64,000 nucleotides of DNA. Origin: Fomes fomentarius (Eukaryota > Basidiomycota > Agaricomycetes > Polyporales > Polyporaceae). The stretch's first letter is position 1. Each line of letters begins with the position of its first letter. The position numbers and the translations under genes were made by a program. The notes below the pieces were generated by a model that saw only the letters and a list, made by a program, of their open reading frames with translations, was not told the DNA's origin and did not search any database. Location of the stretch: positions 2,932,225 to 2,996,224 of the forward strand of contig JABYQN010000006.1 in NCBI GenBank assembly GCA_022606135.1. The letters are read 5' to 3'. Below, piece after piece: positions 19,447 to 31,516 of this stretch.

Positions 19447-19859
19447 CATCCAACGTTATGTTCCTTCTATTATTGCCCGCACTTTGTTGTGAAGTCATCG
19501 ATTGCTTGCCCTCGCTTGCTCCTCGCTTCGCACTTGCTTATGATTACTGCCCCCTGCTGCCTTGTGCTGTATCATGTTTGGTCTGTCGATACGTTGTGTG
19601 TAGTTTTACCGGGTATTCAATTCTGTCTTGTCCCATCACACGCATTGGTCTAAGGTTTTGGGTCTGGATGCTGCCTGGGATATCAGACACGACCAGCTTC
19701 CATTCCCTGGGAATACCATGATCACGATACTGTCTAAAGATGAATGCTACTGCCCGTGAATATGCCTGATAATGTAACGTAACGATGAGTGCGACGTCTA
19801 TTAGTGATGCGTGCATCTAGCCTGCTAAATGGCCTGTGCGACTAGTGGAAACGAAACAT
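19447..19859. other. Tail-to-tail interval between KDM5 and the CorA gene
   Basis: 413 bp of convergent 3' untranslated DNA. AT content is higher than in the flanking exons. No gene is visible. Confidence 0.5.
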
Positions 19860-22486
19860 CTACCGCCGCACCATAAGCTTATAAGTCGACCAGCCAGCAA
19901 TGACGGCGAATGCGGCCAGAGCGGCAATAATGGAGCCAAACCACCTAAGGTTCTATGATGTGACGACACATGAGCTTCCATTCTCATTCTAGGTAGAGGA
20001 TAGACCCATTTAAACGGGACACTAACCGGAGTGTCCTGTCCCGGTACGTGGACGTTCATACCCCACAGACCGGTGACCAAGTTCATGGGGATGAGGACTG
20101 TACCGAGCGCGGTGAGCTTGGAGAGCACGTCGTTGATCTGGTTGTTCGCGTCCGTCATCTCGATCGAGATCTGGGCGAGGTAGTTGGAGTGCGATCGGGA
20201 GAGGATCTTCTCGTAGTGGTTCAGGTTCTGGGTCATCGTGATCAAGTGGTCCTGGATGTCGGACAAGTACAATCCCTGTACGCGAGATTTGATGTGAGAG
20301 GGGGATTTGAGGAGGGACAGGGACGAGGAAGAGGAGCGCGTACGATATCAGAGGTGGGTGCGACACGCCAGTTCTCGTTGCACCGTTTGGCGAGACCCTT
20401 GACGACGTCAGCCTTGTTGCCCATGAGCCGGAGAAGACCCATAACCTTCTTTCGACACGTTCCAATGCTAATGGCCACATGGTTTGTGTTGAGCGTACGT
20501 CACCACACCAGCTTAGGGGCGGCCCGGTAATGATACGCACCGCCGCAACATGTCACTTTGCTCGGCCTCCTTGAGGATGAGCACGAGCTCGTCGATGCTG
20601 TCGACCTCGTATTCAATGCTCTGGATGAGCGGCCCGAACGCATCAGTGATGTCGTCGATAAGCGCATACGATATCCAGTCGGATGTGACACTAATGTAGT
20701 CCTTCAGCTGCTTTATGCGCCGTCGGACGTTCTGCGGATGAGGGGTGGGCCGGAAATGGAACTGCGCTCAATATGGGTCATGACGTGCACAGTTGAGCGG
20801 AGATAGCAGACAATCGCTCACGGAAATGATACCGTCTCGGAAGACAACGATATACATGTTGAGCGGCTCGAGGTGTGTGGGGCTGTATGGATCCTGGTCG
20901 AAGCCACGGAAACAGACGAGATAGTAATTTCGGAAGAGCTCGATCTTCTCGCGCGTCTCCTCCATCTGGATATCCTCCGTCGTCAGTGGGTGGATAGAGA
21001 ACACCTGCGGGCAATTCGGTGATCTCAGTTATATAGGCACCGCAAGGACATATGAAGCGGATATATTTACCTTACTGAGCAGTTTCATCTCGTCGTCCGT
21101 CGGCGCCAGCACGTCGAGCCACCATGTATTGTCGGAAGTGCTGCTTTCACCAGGTCGCCGGTCGCCGGGCATCGCGGGCATGCCTTTGGCGTTGCCGGGA
21201 GTCCCGTTGTTGGCAATGGGAACGGGTGACGGCGAACCGGACTTGGGCGCAGAACCAACGATGCTGGCAGGACCACGGTTAAGTGTAGACGGTCTTGCGC
21301 TACTCGCGTTTGTGGCGTCTTCGGAATGTGGCCGGCCCAAGAATAGGTCTTCAAATGTTTGACCCTCTGCAGGTAACTCGGACAGACTCCGCGCATGGAT
21401 TGTGGCAGAGAGGGCGTTAGAGTAGAAGGAGAACCGGTATGGTCGGTCGTGTCCAGAACCGGGACCACCCCCCATACCGAGTCCCATTGGATCTGGACCC
21501 CTGTGTGAATCGTCGAGGTTGTCATAAGATGGCAGTGCACTGAGTAATGTTCCCGCTGCAAGGTGCGGCGCGCGCAAGCCGAGGGCGGGTGGCGGAGCGC
21601 CTTGCTCGAATAATGCCATCTTTCCCCTCCGTGGAGCCGGGGAGCTCGCACTGAGTTTCCGGTGGCGAGCACGCGGAAGGATGAATGGCAATGGTGAGTC
21701 CTGCGACGCTGGCTCACCGCCTTCGCGTGGCCCATCTCCCTGCCCAGTGGACCCCTGGGGTAGAACGTGGGTGGAAGAAGACGCCTGAGGCTGCTGGAGG
21801 TCGAACGCATGTGGTGAGGTGGTAGGATGTATTCCCAACCGACCCTTCTCCTCGCGGGCGTAGTCCTCCATGAGTCCAAATTCGTAGTGCGGCCCGTCTG
21901 TACGCTCGACAGTAGCTTGGTACATAGGTAGCCCACCCATTTGCGTATCTTCATACCGGGGATCTAGCGAAACGAGAAGGGCGGGGTCATGTCCCGAGCT
22001 GAGATGGTTCGTGAGGAGGTCGCCTCCGGGGCTTGGTCCGGGGTGCTGATATTGCTCTGGCAGTTCGTTTCCATTCAGAAGCTGAGCCGTACCTCTTGCC
22101 TCGTCAATTGCTTGCTGTCCTTGCAGTGATAGCGGAGGGAAAGCAGGGAAATGGTGTTCTTCGCCAACAGAGAGACGGGGTGAGGGGGTGAGGGAAGCGG
22201 GGCCCGGGGCTACTGGAGAAGGCATTACAATCGTCCCTGAGCGGGCGCGAGATAGCTGTATGGCCATGTCAGCGTCCATGGTACGCTGTCGCTCGCGGGC
22301 ATCGGGATCGTTGGGATTGTGGGACCGGGAGAGGGTAGGTGAGAGCCGAGGGCGGGAGGATGCCTCATTTATCTCGCTACCAATGCTCTGCCTGCGTCGG
22401 ATAGGTGAATGGTCTGTCCTTGTGGGCCGCGGCGAGCTAGAGATTGAGCCAGAAAGCACAGACGAATTGTCTGGAGGCGATGCCAT
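19860..22486 (-). CDS. CorA-family Mg2+ transporter (Alr1/Mnr2-like)
   Basis: Two-transmembrane CorA channel subunit; fungal Alr1 acts at the plasma membrane and Mnr2 at the vacuole, and I cannot tell which applies. ATG is at 22486. Exons are 22486-21071, 21004-20822, 20761-20541, 20467-20344, 20275-20027 and 19952-19860, all with GT-AG introns of 60-74 nt, for 761 residues. About 450 N-terminal residues are disordered and Ser/Pro-rich, as in Mnr2/Alr1 proteins. The conserved core starts at WWLDVLAPTDDEM and includes SIHPLTTEDIQMEETREKIE, FHFRPTPHPQNVRRR and IEYEVDSIDELV. The selectivity motif GMN lies in TGLWGMNVHVPGQ (about residue 719), followed by a second membrane segment WFGSIIAALAAFAVIAGW. 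For the last exon, the 3' site at 19953 keeps the frame; a TAG 11 bases downstream does not. Confidence 0.93.
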
Positions 22487-22760
22487 GGCACTCTATATCC
22501 GTTTGATTCGTCCGGGGTAGTAGGCAGGTGTCGAGAAGACGTGTACGGTGGCGGTCAATCAGCCAGCGGAGATTTACCGCAGCTGCGTAGCTCAGGCCCG
22601 AACGTTTCCGAATGGTCGCGGGAGAGAGCGAGGACGAGAGGCCGGACGACAAGGAAGGGGAGAAAGGCAGCGAGCGGGCAACAAAGTGAATGCATGACGT
22701 CGCCTGAACGTCGCGCGCGGGACAGAGGCAACAGGCGCCTGTCGGTTCCTGTCTCCCTCG
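22487..22760. promoter_or_regulatory. Short bidirectional promoter, CorA transporter / Bst1
   Basis: Only 274 bp separate the divergent start codons of the Mg2+ transporter (-) and the GPI inositol-deacylase (+). The right part is purine-rich on the + strand (GAGAGAGCGAGGACGAGAGG-like). No TATA box is evident. Confidence 0.55.
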
Positions 22761-25700
22761 ATGAGTAGGCTGCTCACTGTCCTCTCCCTCTTCGCGCTCG
22801 TTGCCGTCGCCGTTCTCTACTTTGCTGGCCTAGACACGTACTACTCGCTCTCGCCGCAAGGATGCCGCATGTCATGGATGTGGCCGAGCTACGTCCTCCA
22901 GAACAAGTTCGACCACACGTGGACCCCGCTCGCGCGTCGGTATAGTCTCTGGCTCTACCGCGAGGCGAACAACCGCGAAAGCAACGAGGTACGCCAGTCA
23001 GTGCATTTGCGCAACATGGAGGTCTTGACTGAGTTGTAGTAGTTGCATGGCGCCCCCGTGCTTTTTATACCTGGCAATGCCGGGTCCTCCCACCAGGTCC
23101 GCTCAATAGCGTCCTCGGCCGCCAACCAGTACTTCTCGTCGCCACATGAGGTGTCGCCGGAGTTCGCGAACAAAGGATACACGGGGCTTGACTTCTTTGC
23201 AGGTATGTTCAGCCATCTCGTGCGTTGCTTGCTCCCTCATCGAGACATCCAGTCGAGTTCAACGAAGATTTGTCTGCATTCCATGGCCCAACAATTGACT
23301 CGGAAACCGCGTACGCATCGCGCGCAATCGACTACATCCTCTCACAATATCCTCCGGGAACATCAATCACAATCATGGGACACTCGATGGGAGGTGTTGT
23401 CGCAACAGCCCTCCTTCCGAATCCAAACGTCTCAGCAATCATCACTATGTCCACACCCCACACACTCCCCCCTGTACGCTTCGACCGTCGCATCGATCAC
23501 ATATATGCGCGAAACCATGAGCTGTTAGCTTCCGACAAAACACCCGTTCTCTCCATTTGCGGAGGTGCGACAGACTTGATGATACCGTCAGAGTCGTGTA
23601 TCTTGTCGCCCTCCATACTCAACTACGATGCCTCGCTGTACCGGCGCACGGTGTTCACCAGTGCGCTTGAAGGCTGCTGGACAGGCGTTGGCCATCTGGC
23701 TATGGTGTGGTGTCATCAGGTCCGCTGGCGCATTGCACGCGCAGCGCTTGAAATTGCAGCGGTCAAGACAACCGAAGACCGCGCAGTGGTAATGGACAGA
23801 TGGTTGCGTGATGGTCACAGTCTTCCGCCTTCGAAAAGTCCTACCGAAGAATTACACCTTCACGCCGGGCAGTACCACAGGGCTCCTCCCGGTCAGCACT
23901 TTCTTGTCCGTGATCCTGTCGGAACGCAATCCTATGTCCTACCAATACCACCCGCGGAGGAAGGGGAGACTTCGACCAAGTTTGTGTTATACGCTTCGCA
24001 AGGGTCTATATCACCTGTCTCCCCTCATCGACCACTCAAGTTCGGCGCAACAGCCCATTTGTGTGAAGGACGTGAAGACCTTGTATGCTCTCCACTTGTC
24101 CCGACTACGCACAAGCTCATCCCCAGCCCCATCCCGGACTCTCCCTTCCCTGTCCCTGATGAGGGAACAGATGAGTCTGAGGGCGTGGTTCTCTTCGAGG
24201 CCGACATCCCCTTCGTGTCTGGTTCTTATGTTGCTGTGAGGATAGAAGACGGGGACAAGCATGGATGGGTGTTCGCCGGGTTTGCGGCCAGTAAGCCGCT
24301 TGAATTTGACGTCGGCCTCTCCAGTGAGTAATGCGTGTCATGTTGTGTCACTTGGCGCTGACGAGACGGTACAGGTCTGCTGCTGTCTTCGGTGGACATC
24401 GCTCTCCCTGGTGGCATTAGAAACCAGATCAACCTTCCTGCTCTCCCGGCGAATTCGCTGTTGGTATACAGATTAACACGAGGATATGATCCTGAGTCAT
24501 CTTGCATGTGTATGTCGCTCATTATGATGACATGGACTTCTTGTACTCAATATGAAACGCAACAGCCGACACGGTCTTCCTTCCCCTCCTGACGCACAGT
24601 TCACATCCTTCAGAAACGCACTACTACCCTCTCGCGCCCACTTTCCCGCGCTCCATACTCTTACACTCACATGCCACGGCCCCTTACATCTCGTCAGATC
24701 ATCAACATGGCAACATTCTGACGATACATTCGACAGGAGAATGTTGGGTGAATGAAATCCAACTGACCGTAGATTGGTGGGCTACCATTGGCAGATGGGG
24801 TTCCCGGTATGGACCCGCAGCAGCCTGTTGGGCAGTTGGTATCATGGCCATCATCATGTGGGACGTGTTGGGTCTGGTAGAGGGCGGAGGTAAGTCGCCA
24901 ACTGTCACCAACGTAACTTCTATATGGCATCTCATATCTGTCGTGTACAGCTCCAGTGCCAGACATCAGAGCGTCGCTGGATCTCTTCGCTCGTAAGAGG
25001 TTGCCTTGGCTGAGCCTTCTGTCATACTTCGTCTCTCTGCTGCCTCTACGGGTGGGACTATGGCTTGGGAATAGTGGTAACCCTACCTTCGCTCCACTGG
25101 CGACGTTGTTGCTGCCCATCGCATTCGGACTGGTATGCGTGATGTGGTGGTTGCTGAGTGTCTTGCTGTGGCCATTCCAGCGAATTCTCAGAATGATCAG
25201 CAGGTTAGGCGACTATTTCCATCTTCGAGGGAGAATATGGGCCTTACAGTGTTCTGGTTCAGACGCGAAGACACTGCCCTTCGCCGGCCAACGACAGCAC
25301 TACTGTCCATGGCGTTCATCTTCCTCATCATTTTCGTCCTCGTGCCATGGCAAGTGGCATTCCTCGGCTGCTGGCTAATTCACTTCTACACCTGTGCATC
25401 CACACTCGCGGACTTGTCTTCACACCCATCGAGCTCTTCCGTACCCGAAGCCGTTCCTCTGGTCTCGATGAACCCCACCGACAACGACGATGTGTCACAG
25501 GTGAATATCAACAGGGAGCGTCCGTCTCAACCTTGTAGACTTTCATTGACTCAGCAAGCCAACGCCCATCTACATCTACTGTTGTTCATGACTTGGCTGC
25601 TACCTCTGACCGCGCCAGTACTGGCGGTATGGGTCCGCACGCTTGCAACGGCAGGACTCACGACTCCGTTTGACGGAGACCACAACTTTATGTATGTCGC

Positions 25701-26013
25701 GCCCTTCCTCATCCTCGTCGAAGTCCTCGGAGGCGGCGATGCGAGTGCACACGTTAAAACACTATTGTGGGTACCTGCCCTCTGCACCTCTGCGCCGCTA
25801 ACAATCGAGGCTGATCGTATCTCAACATCTAGCGGAAGCGAGAGTAGAACAGAACGCGTGTCTCCGCGGTGGGGGATGGCTGCCCTCGCGGCGGTCGCGT
25901 TCTTTGCGGGCCCGAGGACGACGTACATGGTGTTCGAGACGGCGAGCGTGGCGTTGGGCTGGGCGGTGATGAGACGTGTTGCGCCTGCATACTGGGGTGC
26001 GCGACGGTCGTGA
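22761..26013 (+). CDS. BST1: GPI inositol-deacylase Bst1/PGAP1
   Basis: ER membrane lipase that removes the inositol acyl chain from GPI anchors before ER exit. ATG 22761 opens with a signal-anchor (LLTVLSLFALVAVAVLYFAG) and the family motif CRMSWMWPSY. Exons: 22761-22988, 23043-23202, 23253-24323, 24375-24509, 24566-24889, 24951-25132 and about 25192-26013, giving about 973 residues. Catalytic Ser lies in GHSMGGVVA (about residue 174); HGAPVLFIPGNAGSSHQVRS and TPHTLPPVRFD are also typical. The C-terminal half has several membrane segments. The last junction is uncertain: one solution is GTATGC at 25133 to CAG at 25191 (59 nt), but the frame before it stays open and hydrophobic past 25190, so a small indel is an alternative. 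Exon 2 uses the second of two adjacent TAGs (23042), since the first would leave a stop. Confidence 0.93.
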
Positions 26014-26709
26014 TAGGGGTGGAGCTCGTCGTGTGAGGTGTTCATGTAGCAGTGATTGGCCACATCTCTTGTGTACAGGTTGCATGCAATCCTACGGTTT
26101 GACAGTTTCACTCACCCGACGTATCAAATGTGCCATAGCCACGTCCGAGACGTCGACTACCCGTGCGGTACACACGCCGCATGCACCTGTTGATATTTTA
26201 CACATTGCCCACTCACGAAAAGTCATATAAGATATAAGCACATGCATGCTTGCAGAAGCCATCTATCATTGGCTTTGAAGACAGACTAATTGATGGACTG
26301 GGCGATAATGAGGTCAGAGATGCCTCCGCGGCTGTGAGCGTTGCAGATCAGTTGCTGGAGGACTCGGTACAGGGCACCTTCATGTTGCCACCACCTCCAC
26401 CGGGCTCTTCTCCCGCTTCCCGCGCACTCTAGCTCCAGCTTCATTCCTGGTCACCCTGCTAGGCTTGATCAACGTTCACTTCACTTCTACTGTCAACGGG
26501 CTGAAGCTGGATTCCAATTATCCGTCACTCGCACTCCGGACTGCGGCTCTGGCAACAGAATCTGGCCTCACGATCACTACACGCTCTCTCTTAATCCCTA
26601 GATTCCCATACTCTCTTGGATACCCTAGCAGCAGGCTGCCTGCCCAGTTAATCACTTCGCACCCCTCCGAGCGGCCCACCACAGGAGCTGAGATTCAGAT
26701 TGAGTTGAG
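26014..26709. other. Interval between Bst1 and the Uds1 gene
   Basis: Contains the Bst1 3' end and the Uds1 promoter and leader. Two short + frames (26250-26432 and 26465-26713) lack any domain. A stretch near 26395-26434 resembles 55233-55270, just outside the better-conserved start of the duplicated block, so duplication homology may begin here. Confidence 0.4.
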
Positions 26710-29639
26710 ATGAACGGCGTACGACGTTTTCTCGGCGGAGGAGCCGGCAGCGCAACCTCTCCACCGCCTTCCCAGAATGACCCCCTTCCCTCCTCAACGC
26801 CCCCGCCAGGGTCGACCACACCGCTCAGCTACACCGCCAAACCGTCCTGGCCGCCGACGTCTTCCCCGCCGCAGAACGGATTGCCCGTTGAGGAGAGCCC
26901 GAAGGCGACAGCGGCGCTCTTCTTCCGCAAGGACCGCCAACGGCCGCCGCCAGGGGGAGGCTCGACCAAGTCCGACGAAGACACGGGCAACTCGTCCTTC
27001 CAGTCCTCGCGCGACTCTGTCGAGTCCGGACGCACGTCGACTCAGCCCTCGTCGCCTGTTGCGGGCCCCTCGTCGCCCCGCATGCCCCTGCCTGTGCGCG
27101 TCACGGAGCTCTCTCGGAAGCCGGTGGACGGGTCGGAGAAGCGGACGAGCGCAATGTTCACGGCGAAGGACGAGCTGTTGATTAGCCTGCTCGCGAGCGA
27201 GGCGATTGTGGATAGCAGGGGATATGATATATTGAGTGCTGAGGAAGTCGAAGAGCTCAAGAAGGTGCGCACATACGCTTGTTTTAATTGCTAACAGATA
27301 CCGAGCATGGTGTGCAGGAACAACAAGTGCTCTCATCACGGCTCGTTGCTCTCTCGAAGAAGCTCACGCTCGAGACGAAAATACGGGACGCCGCGACGTC
27401 GCTATCGAGAGCGAACGCATCGTACAAGAACGTTTCAAAGCAATCATCTGAGCAGCTCGAAAATGCGAACCGGAAGGTCGACCTCGCGCAGAAGGAGCTA
27501 TGGCGTGTCTCGGACAAGGCGGCGGAAGTCAACAGGAAGCTACTAGAACACAATGCCGGCGTCCTCAGCTACTCCGTACGGAGTATGGAGAAGAAGATGG
27601 CGCCTCCCGAGGCTAATGGCAACGGCGAGCTCAGCGTGTCGGGATACAACACTCCTAATAGGAACTCAGCTATGAGCCCGACACAGTCGTCTACGAACAG
27701 CGCACGTTCAAATTCATCGAGGTCGCGGTTCGATGGCGCACACTTCTTCGCTGGTCACTCGGATGCGGTTGTTCCCTCCCTACCCAAAGGACCAGCTTCA
27801 TCAGCGGAGGTCGCAGCACTACAAGAGCAGCTAAATGCCGCTCAGGCCGCGTTAGACGCTGCGAATGCGCAACAGCAGAAGATGTCCAAGGAGCTCAGCT
27901 CACTACGATCGGAGAGGCAGACGCTGCAGTCGTCGAAGAGCTCAGAGCTTCGACAGGCGGAGGAGATGATCGCTGCGCTGGAGAGGCAGATGAGCGAAAT
28001 GCAAGGCCTCGGAGACCAGGTGAGCAAACTGCAGGATGAGAAGAAGACGTGGTCGAAGGAGCGGATAGAGCTGGAAGAGAAGCGGCGAGAGGTAGACAAG
28101 CTGGAGCGTCGGTTGGAGGTGCTGGAAGAGAGGAGTGGTGAGCTGACCGAGGTCGAGGCGACATTGACACGGGAGCGGCGGAAGCTGGACGACAAGGACA
28201 GAGAGGTCGCTGAGCTGAAGGCCGAGCGGATAACGCTGCTTGCGGAGCGCAATACACTCCAGTCCGGCGGCGAGAGCAAGGCGCAACTCGAAGAGGGCGT
28301 AGACGCGCTGCAAGAGATCATGAAGAGGCACGGCGTGTCGCACTATTCACGCGACGCATCTGTCCGTGGTCTCGCGATGTCGATCGGGAAGCACCTAGAC
28401 GAAGTCAAGGTCAAGCTCGACTCCCAGTCCAGGATGCAGGACGAGTGGAACGCTGTTCGAGCGAAGCTCGAGGAGGACGCACGTGCAGGCCTCGACAAGC
28501 GCGAAGTGCTGGGTGAAGAGCTCGAGCAGGCACGGAAGGAGAGGGATGTCGCCAAGTCGGAAGCACGGTCTCTGGAGAACCAACTTAAGGTGAATAGTGG
28601 TATGTTTCGTGTGTCGTTCAAATTTTTGATGATGCTTCGTACACAGGAATTCCAAGAGTCCGGGAACGGGCCCATCATCCAGTATCAGGGCGACGCCGCC
28701 AAGGTCGCTTCCGTTCTCGAACCCATATGGGCCATCCTTCCTTCCGCCGAAGCTCGCGCGCAGAGACTCGGACGGAGCAGGAGTGCGAACGCTGTTGCTT
28801 CGCCCACTACCGCCAGCCCCGCGAACAAGGGTGGCGCATCGCTCTCCGAGATGGATGTTCGTTCACTCAAGACGCTGTACGACCCGAACGCATCCCAGCT
28901 GTCCGCGCGTCCTAGTGGCCCCGACAACTTCACTGTCGAAGCGTTCGCTGCGCGGGTGCAGGCTCTCATCACGGACGATCGTGCACTCATCGAGCGACTC
29001 ATCCGGTTCGCGCAAGCGCATGACCTGCTGAAGAAGAATGCGGAGCGCGCACAGAAGCTTGCTCAGGAAAGTAACACTGCGTTGGAGACGTACCAGAAGC
29101 AGGTCAAGCTGCTCGAGGATCGCAATGTCTCGATGATCGCGAAGCAGACGGCCCTGTAAGTGACTGTCAACGTTCATGCAGGTTGCACTCGATTGACTTG
29201 GATATGATTAACTAGGCAAGACGAGGTGCAGAATCTGCAGGAAGCTGTCGACAGAATAACTGCGGAGAAACTCGATCTCGAGACGCAGGCCGCACAACAG
29301 GCAGAGACCTTGCAGCAGCTCAACGACGCGAACAACACGCTCAGCGCGCGTGTGTTGAAGCTCGCGGAAGAAAGCAACAACGCCTCGTCTGCAGACGTGA
29401 CGCGCAAGAGGCAGGAGGGCGAGAACAGGAGGCTCGAAGGCGAAGTCAAGCGACTCGAGGGCGAAATCAAGAAGCTCGAGACGTCTCTCGCCGAGGCGCA
29501 GACCGCGCTCAAGAAGGCTCAAGAGGAGGTCGACGAAGTGCGGATATCGCAGCAGACGCAGCAGATGGCGCTCCTCGAGGAGCTCAACTCGGTGCAGACG
29601 GAGAACACGAATCTGCGTGCGCAGCTGCGGAAAAAGTGA
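26710..29639 (+). CDS. Uds1-domain protein (up-regulated during septation), long coiled coil
   Basis: The domain called Up-regulated During Septation (named from fission yeast) marks fungal coiled-coil proteins linked to septation and polarity; the exact function here is inferred. Exons 26710-27264, 27318-28589, 28647-29155 and 29216-29639 give 919 residues; introns are GT-AG and 53-60 nt. The first about 140 residues are Pro/Ser-rich. The Uds1 domain spans about 145-285 (FTAKDELLISLLASEAIVDS, EEVEELKKEQQVLSSRL, KELWRVSDKAAEVNRKLLEH). After a Ser/Asn-rich linker come heptad-rich coiled coils (about 360-640 and 780-919) around a conserved middle region (QYQGDAAKVASVLEPIW). The intron at 28590-28646 is a multiple of three without an in-frame stop, but GTGAAT...ACACAG borders and the duplicate copy support it. 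A decayed duplicate lies at 55271-56480. Confidence 0.92.
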
Positions 29640-31167
29640 GACTGCTAGTAGCTACTGTTGTTGGTCTTGACGATCGACGACGGCCCGGACTCTGGTTCCA
29701 GGGTTTTAACGTTGATTCCACCTATGCACTTCCACATTCCCGACGTCTCTCCTTCGACCGCTTGTTTGCTTCTCGTTCCTGCGTCCTCCCTATATTTCAT
29801 ACCCTCTCCTCGTTCCAAGGCTCTCTCCCATCCGCATTCATTGACGTCTCACGCAGCTTTTCCCGCCCTATTTGCCCCATCTACCTACACGCACTCTGAC
29901 TGGACGCAGGCTCTCGACTCTTCCACTTCTTGTTTGATGCACGCATGATCGTCGTCGATTGTATCTCTATCGCATAATGATATCCGCATCGCTAGCTCTA
30001 CTTATTACACCACATGTTGCATCCTCGCCCATGTAATCGTGAATTCCTCTTGGATCGCCTCGGAGATCGGTCGCTCCTCGCCTTTACGGTAGGTAGTTAT
30101 ATACGTCATGACGTTCTGAATGCATGCTTTTTGTAGATACCTCTCAACGCTTTTTGCTGGCTGCGCCAGAATTGTTCGCCAGTGTGTCAATCCACGCAAC
30201 TACTTAGCTATGTGTAGAGTCGTGTTGGGTGTCTGACTGACGAACGTGCAGATCTCAGTGAACCAGGCAGAGCGAGTACTGCAAACCAGTATGATAAGCA
30301 CGCCCCTTTCATGAGAATGTCCGAGTTCACAAGAGCCGTTTACACCGTTGAACCATCCAAGATTACAAAACCCGCGACCAGCGTGTGCAAAGTCCATATG
30401 TCCAAGCAGCATCACACATGCATCTCGATTCCCATCGCCTCACAACATTCCCGCACACGCTCCCTGCATTCCCGTACTTCCGCTTGCCTCATCAGAAGCA
30501 CCTTCACTGCCGTTTCCATAACCTCCTGCTCCATCGCCATCAGCATCGCAATAACCGCCTCCGTATCATCTTCGTCGGCCAAAGTGGTCCGCTCGGCGTC
30601 TTGCACTTGTTCCTCGACGTTTTGCGTCGGAGTCGTGTTTGGCGGGCGGGCTAAAGGAGAAAGCGATGCACCGCAGGGAGGGGCAGCCACTTCCCCCCCT
30701 GAAGAGCACCAATGTACCTGCTTTGTCTTGCTCTCCGCCACACCCTGGGCGGTCTTGAGCTTCTTGACAGACCGGCAGATGTCGTACAAGTCGTCCAGGT
30801 CGTTGGACTCCGAGGCGCGGCGCTTCTCCCCAGCCGCGGTCGACATTGAGGTCTTGAGCTTCTTCACGCTCTGGCCCCGGCCCCTCGGAAGGACCTCTTG
30901 ATCCTCTTCCTCCTCTTCCTCTCCAGCACGGCGTTTGCCAGCGCGAGGAGCTGCGCTGCCTTCATCGCCAGCATACGTACCTAGCTCCCCAGCGTCAGGT
31001 CTGGCCGGCTCCCTGAACTCCTCGTCCGACTTATGTGAATCTTCTACCGGGATGTCGACCGTCGCATTCGTCCCGGCTGCCGCGACCTCGATCTTCTCTG
31101 TCTCCAGGGTCGCTGCAGTGTGGTGAGTAGCTGCTAAGGAGTGAGCACTGAGCAGCAATAGAGTACT
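26914..31167 (+). repeat. Segmental duplication, copy 1 (intact side)
   Basis: From the first third of the Uds1 gene to the LTR edge at 31168, this block is repeated in the same orientation at 55271-58251. Similarity is high through coding, intron and intergenic DNA (for example 29640-30400 versus 56481-57240), so the duplication was at the DNA level. Copy 2 has lost about 975 bp (27588-28561 here), about 500 bp (28871-29372 here) and several short pieces. Confidence 0.9.
29640..30411. other. Duplicated intergenic segment
   Basis: No gene is visible. Uds1 and the minus-strand acidic-protein gene are convergent here, so it holds two 3' untranslated regions. Nearly the same sequence occurs at 56481-57260. 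Confidence 0.6.
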
Positions 31168-31200
31168 GGCAGAGGAGAAGAAGGGACTGCTTATATACAT
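30412..31200 (-). CDS. Acidic, Lys-rich-motif protein of unknown function; 5' end replaced by an LTR
   Basis: I do not recognise this protein. The frame from ATG 31200 encodes 262 residues with an acidic run (GEEEEEEDQEV), two VKKLKT basic motifs that could act in nuclear import, and a C-terminal helix rich in Glu, Met and Arg. The first 11 residues are read from copia LTR sequence that begins at about 31168, and the next stretch (about 31106-31165) matches an intron of the duplicate copy: there, GTGAGTACT...CTGCAG separates an upstream exon (58259-58480) from the exon starting with the Thr-Leu/Pro-Glu-Thr codons. So the insertion removed the true first exon(s), and the present start is accidental. 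Either the gene is a 5' truncation or a new LTR-fused frame. Confidence 0.5.
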   Translation of the reverse strand: MYISSPFFSSASTLLLLSAHSLAATHHTAATLETEKIEVAAAGTNATVDIPVEDSHKSDEEFREPARPDAGELGTYAGDEGSAAPRAGKRRAGEEEEEEDQEVLPRGRGQSVKKLKTSMSTAAGEKRRASESNDLDDLYDICRSVKKLKTAQGVAESKTKQVHWCSSGGEVAAPPCGASLSPLARPPNTTPTQNVEEQVQDAERTTLADEDDTEAVIAMLMAMEQEVMETAVKVLLMRQAEVRECRERVRECCEAMGIEMHV

Positions 31201-31516
31201 GAGGGATGAGTCTATGAGTCAGCAAATGAAGCAGTCACATGTAGCCATAAGACAATGAGTCAGAGTCCGTATTGGCATATGAGTCAGATACAGTCATAGC
31301 ACAAGTCAGACAAAAGGTCTAGAAGAGTCCGGTGCAGTGTAGAACACACTGGTACGCACAGGAATGCACAGTAACCATATGGTCATGGGAAAGTACAGTA
31401 GGAGAACAAAGAAAACCATAAAAGGTAAGTAGAAACACAGCGTATCTAATCATATGACCATAAACAAGTGTATACAACTCCGGTCTGAGCACAGCTGGTA
31501 GTCCGGAAGTTCAACA
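31168..31516 (-). repeat. Truncated 3' LTR of the older copia element
   Basis: On the - strand it starts TGTTGAACTTCC (31516) and covers about 350 of 554 bp. It stops abruptly at about 31168 inside the acidic-protein gene, so the last about 205 bp and any target duplication are lost. It shares many variants with 43435-43873 (for example TTGGCAT where the young LTRs have CGGCGT), which marks these two as the LTR pair of one element. Confidence 0.88.
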
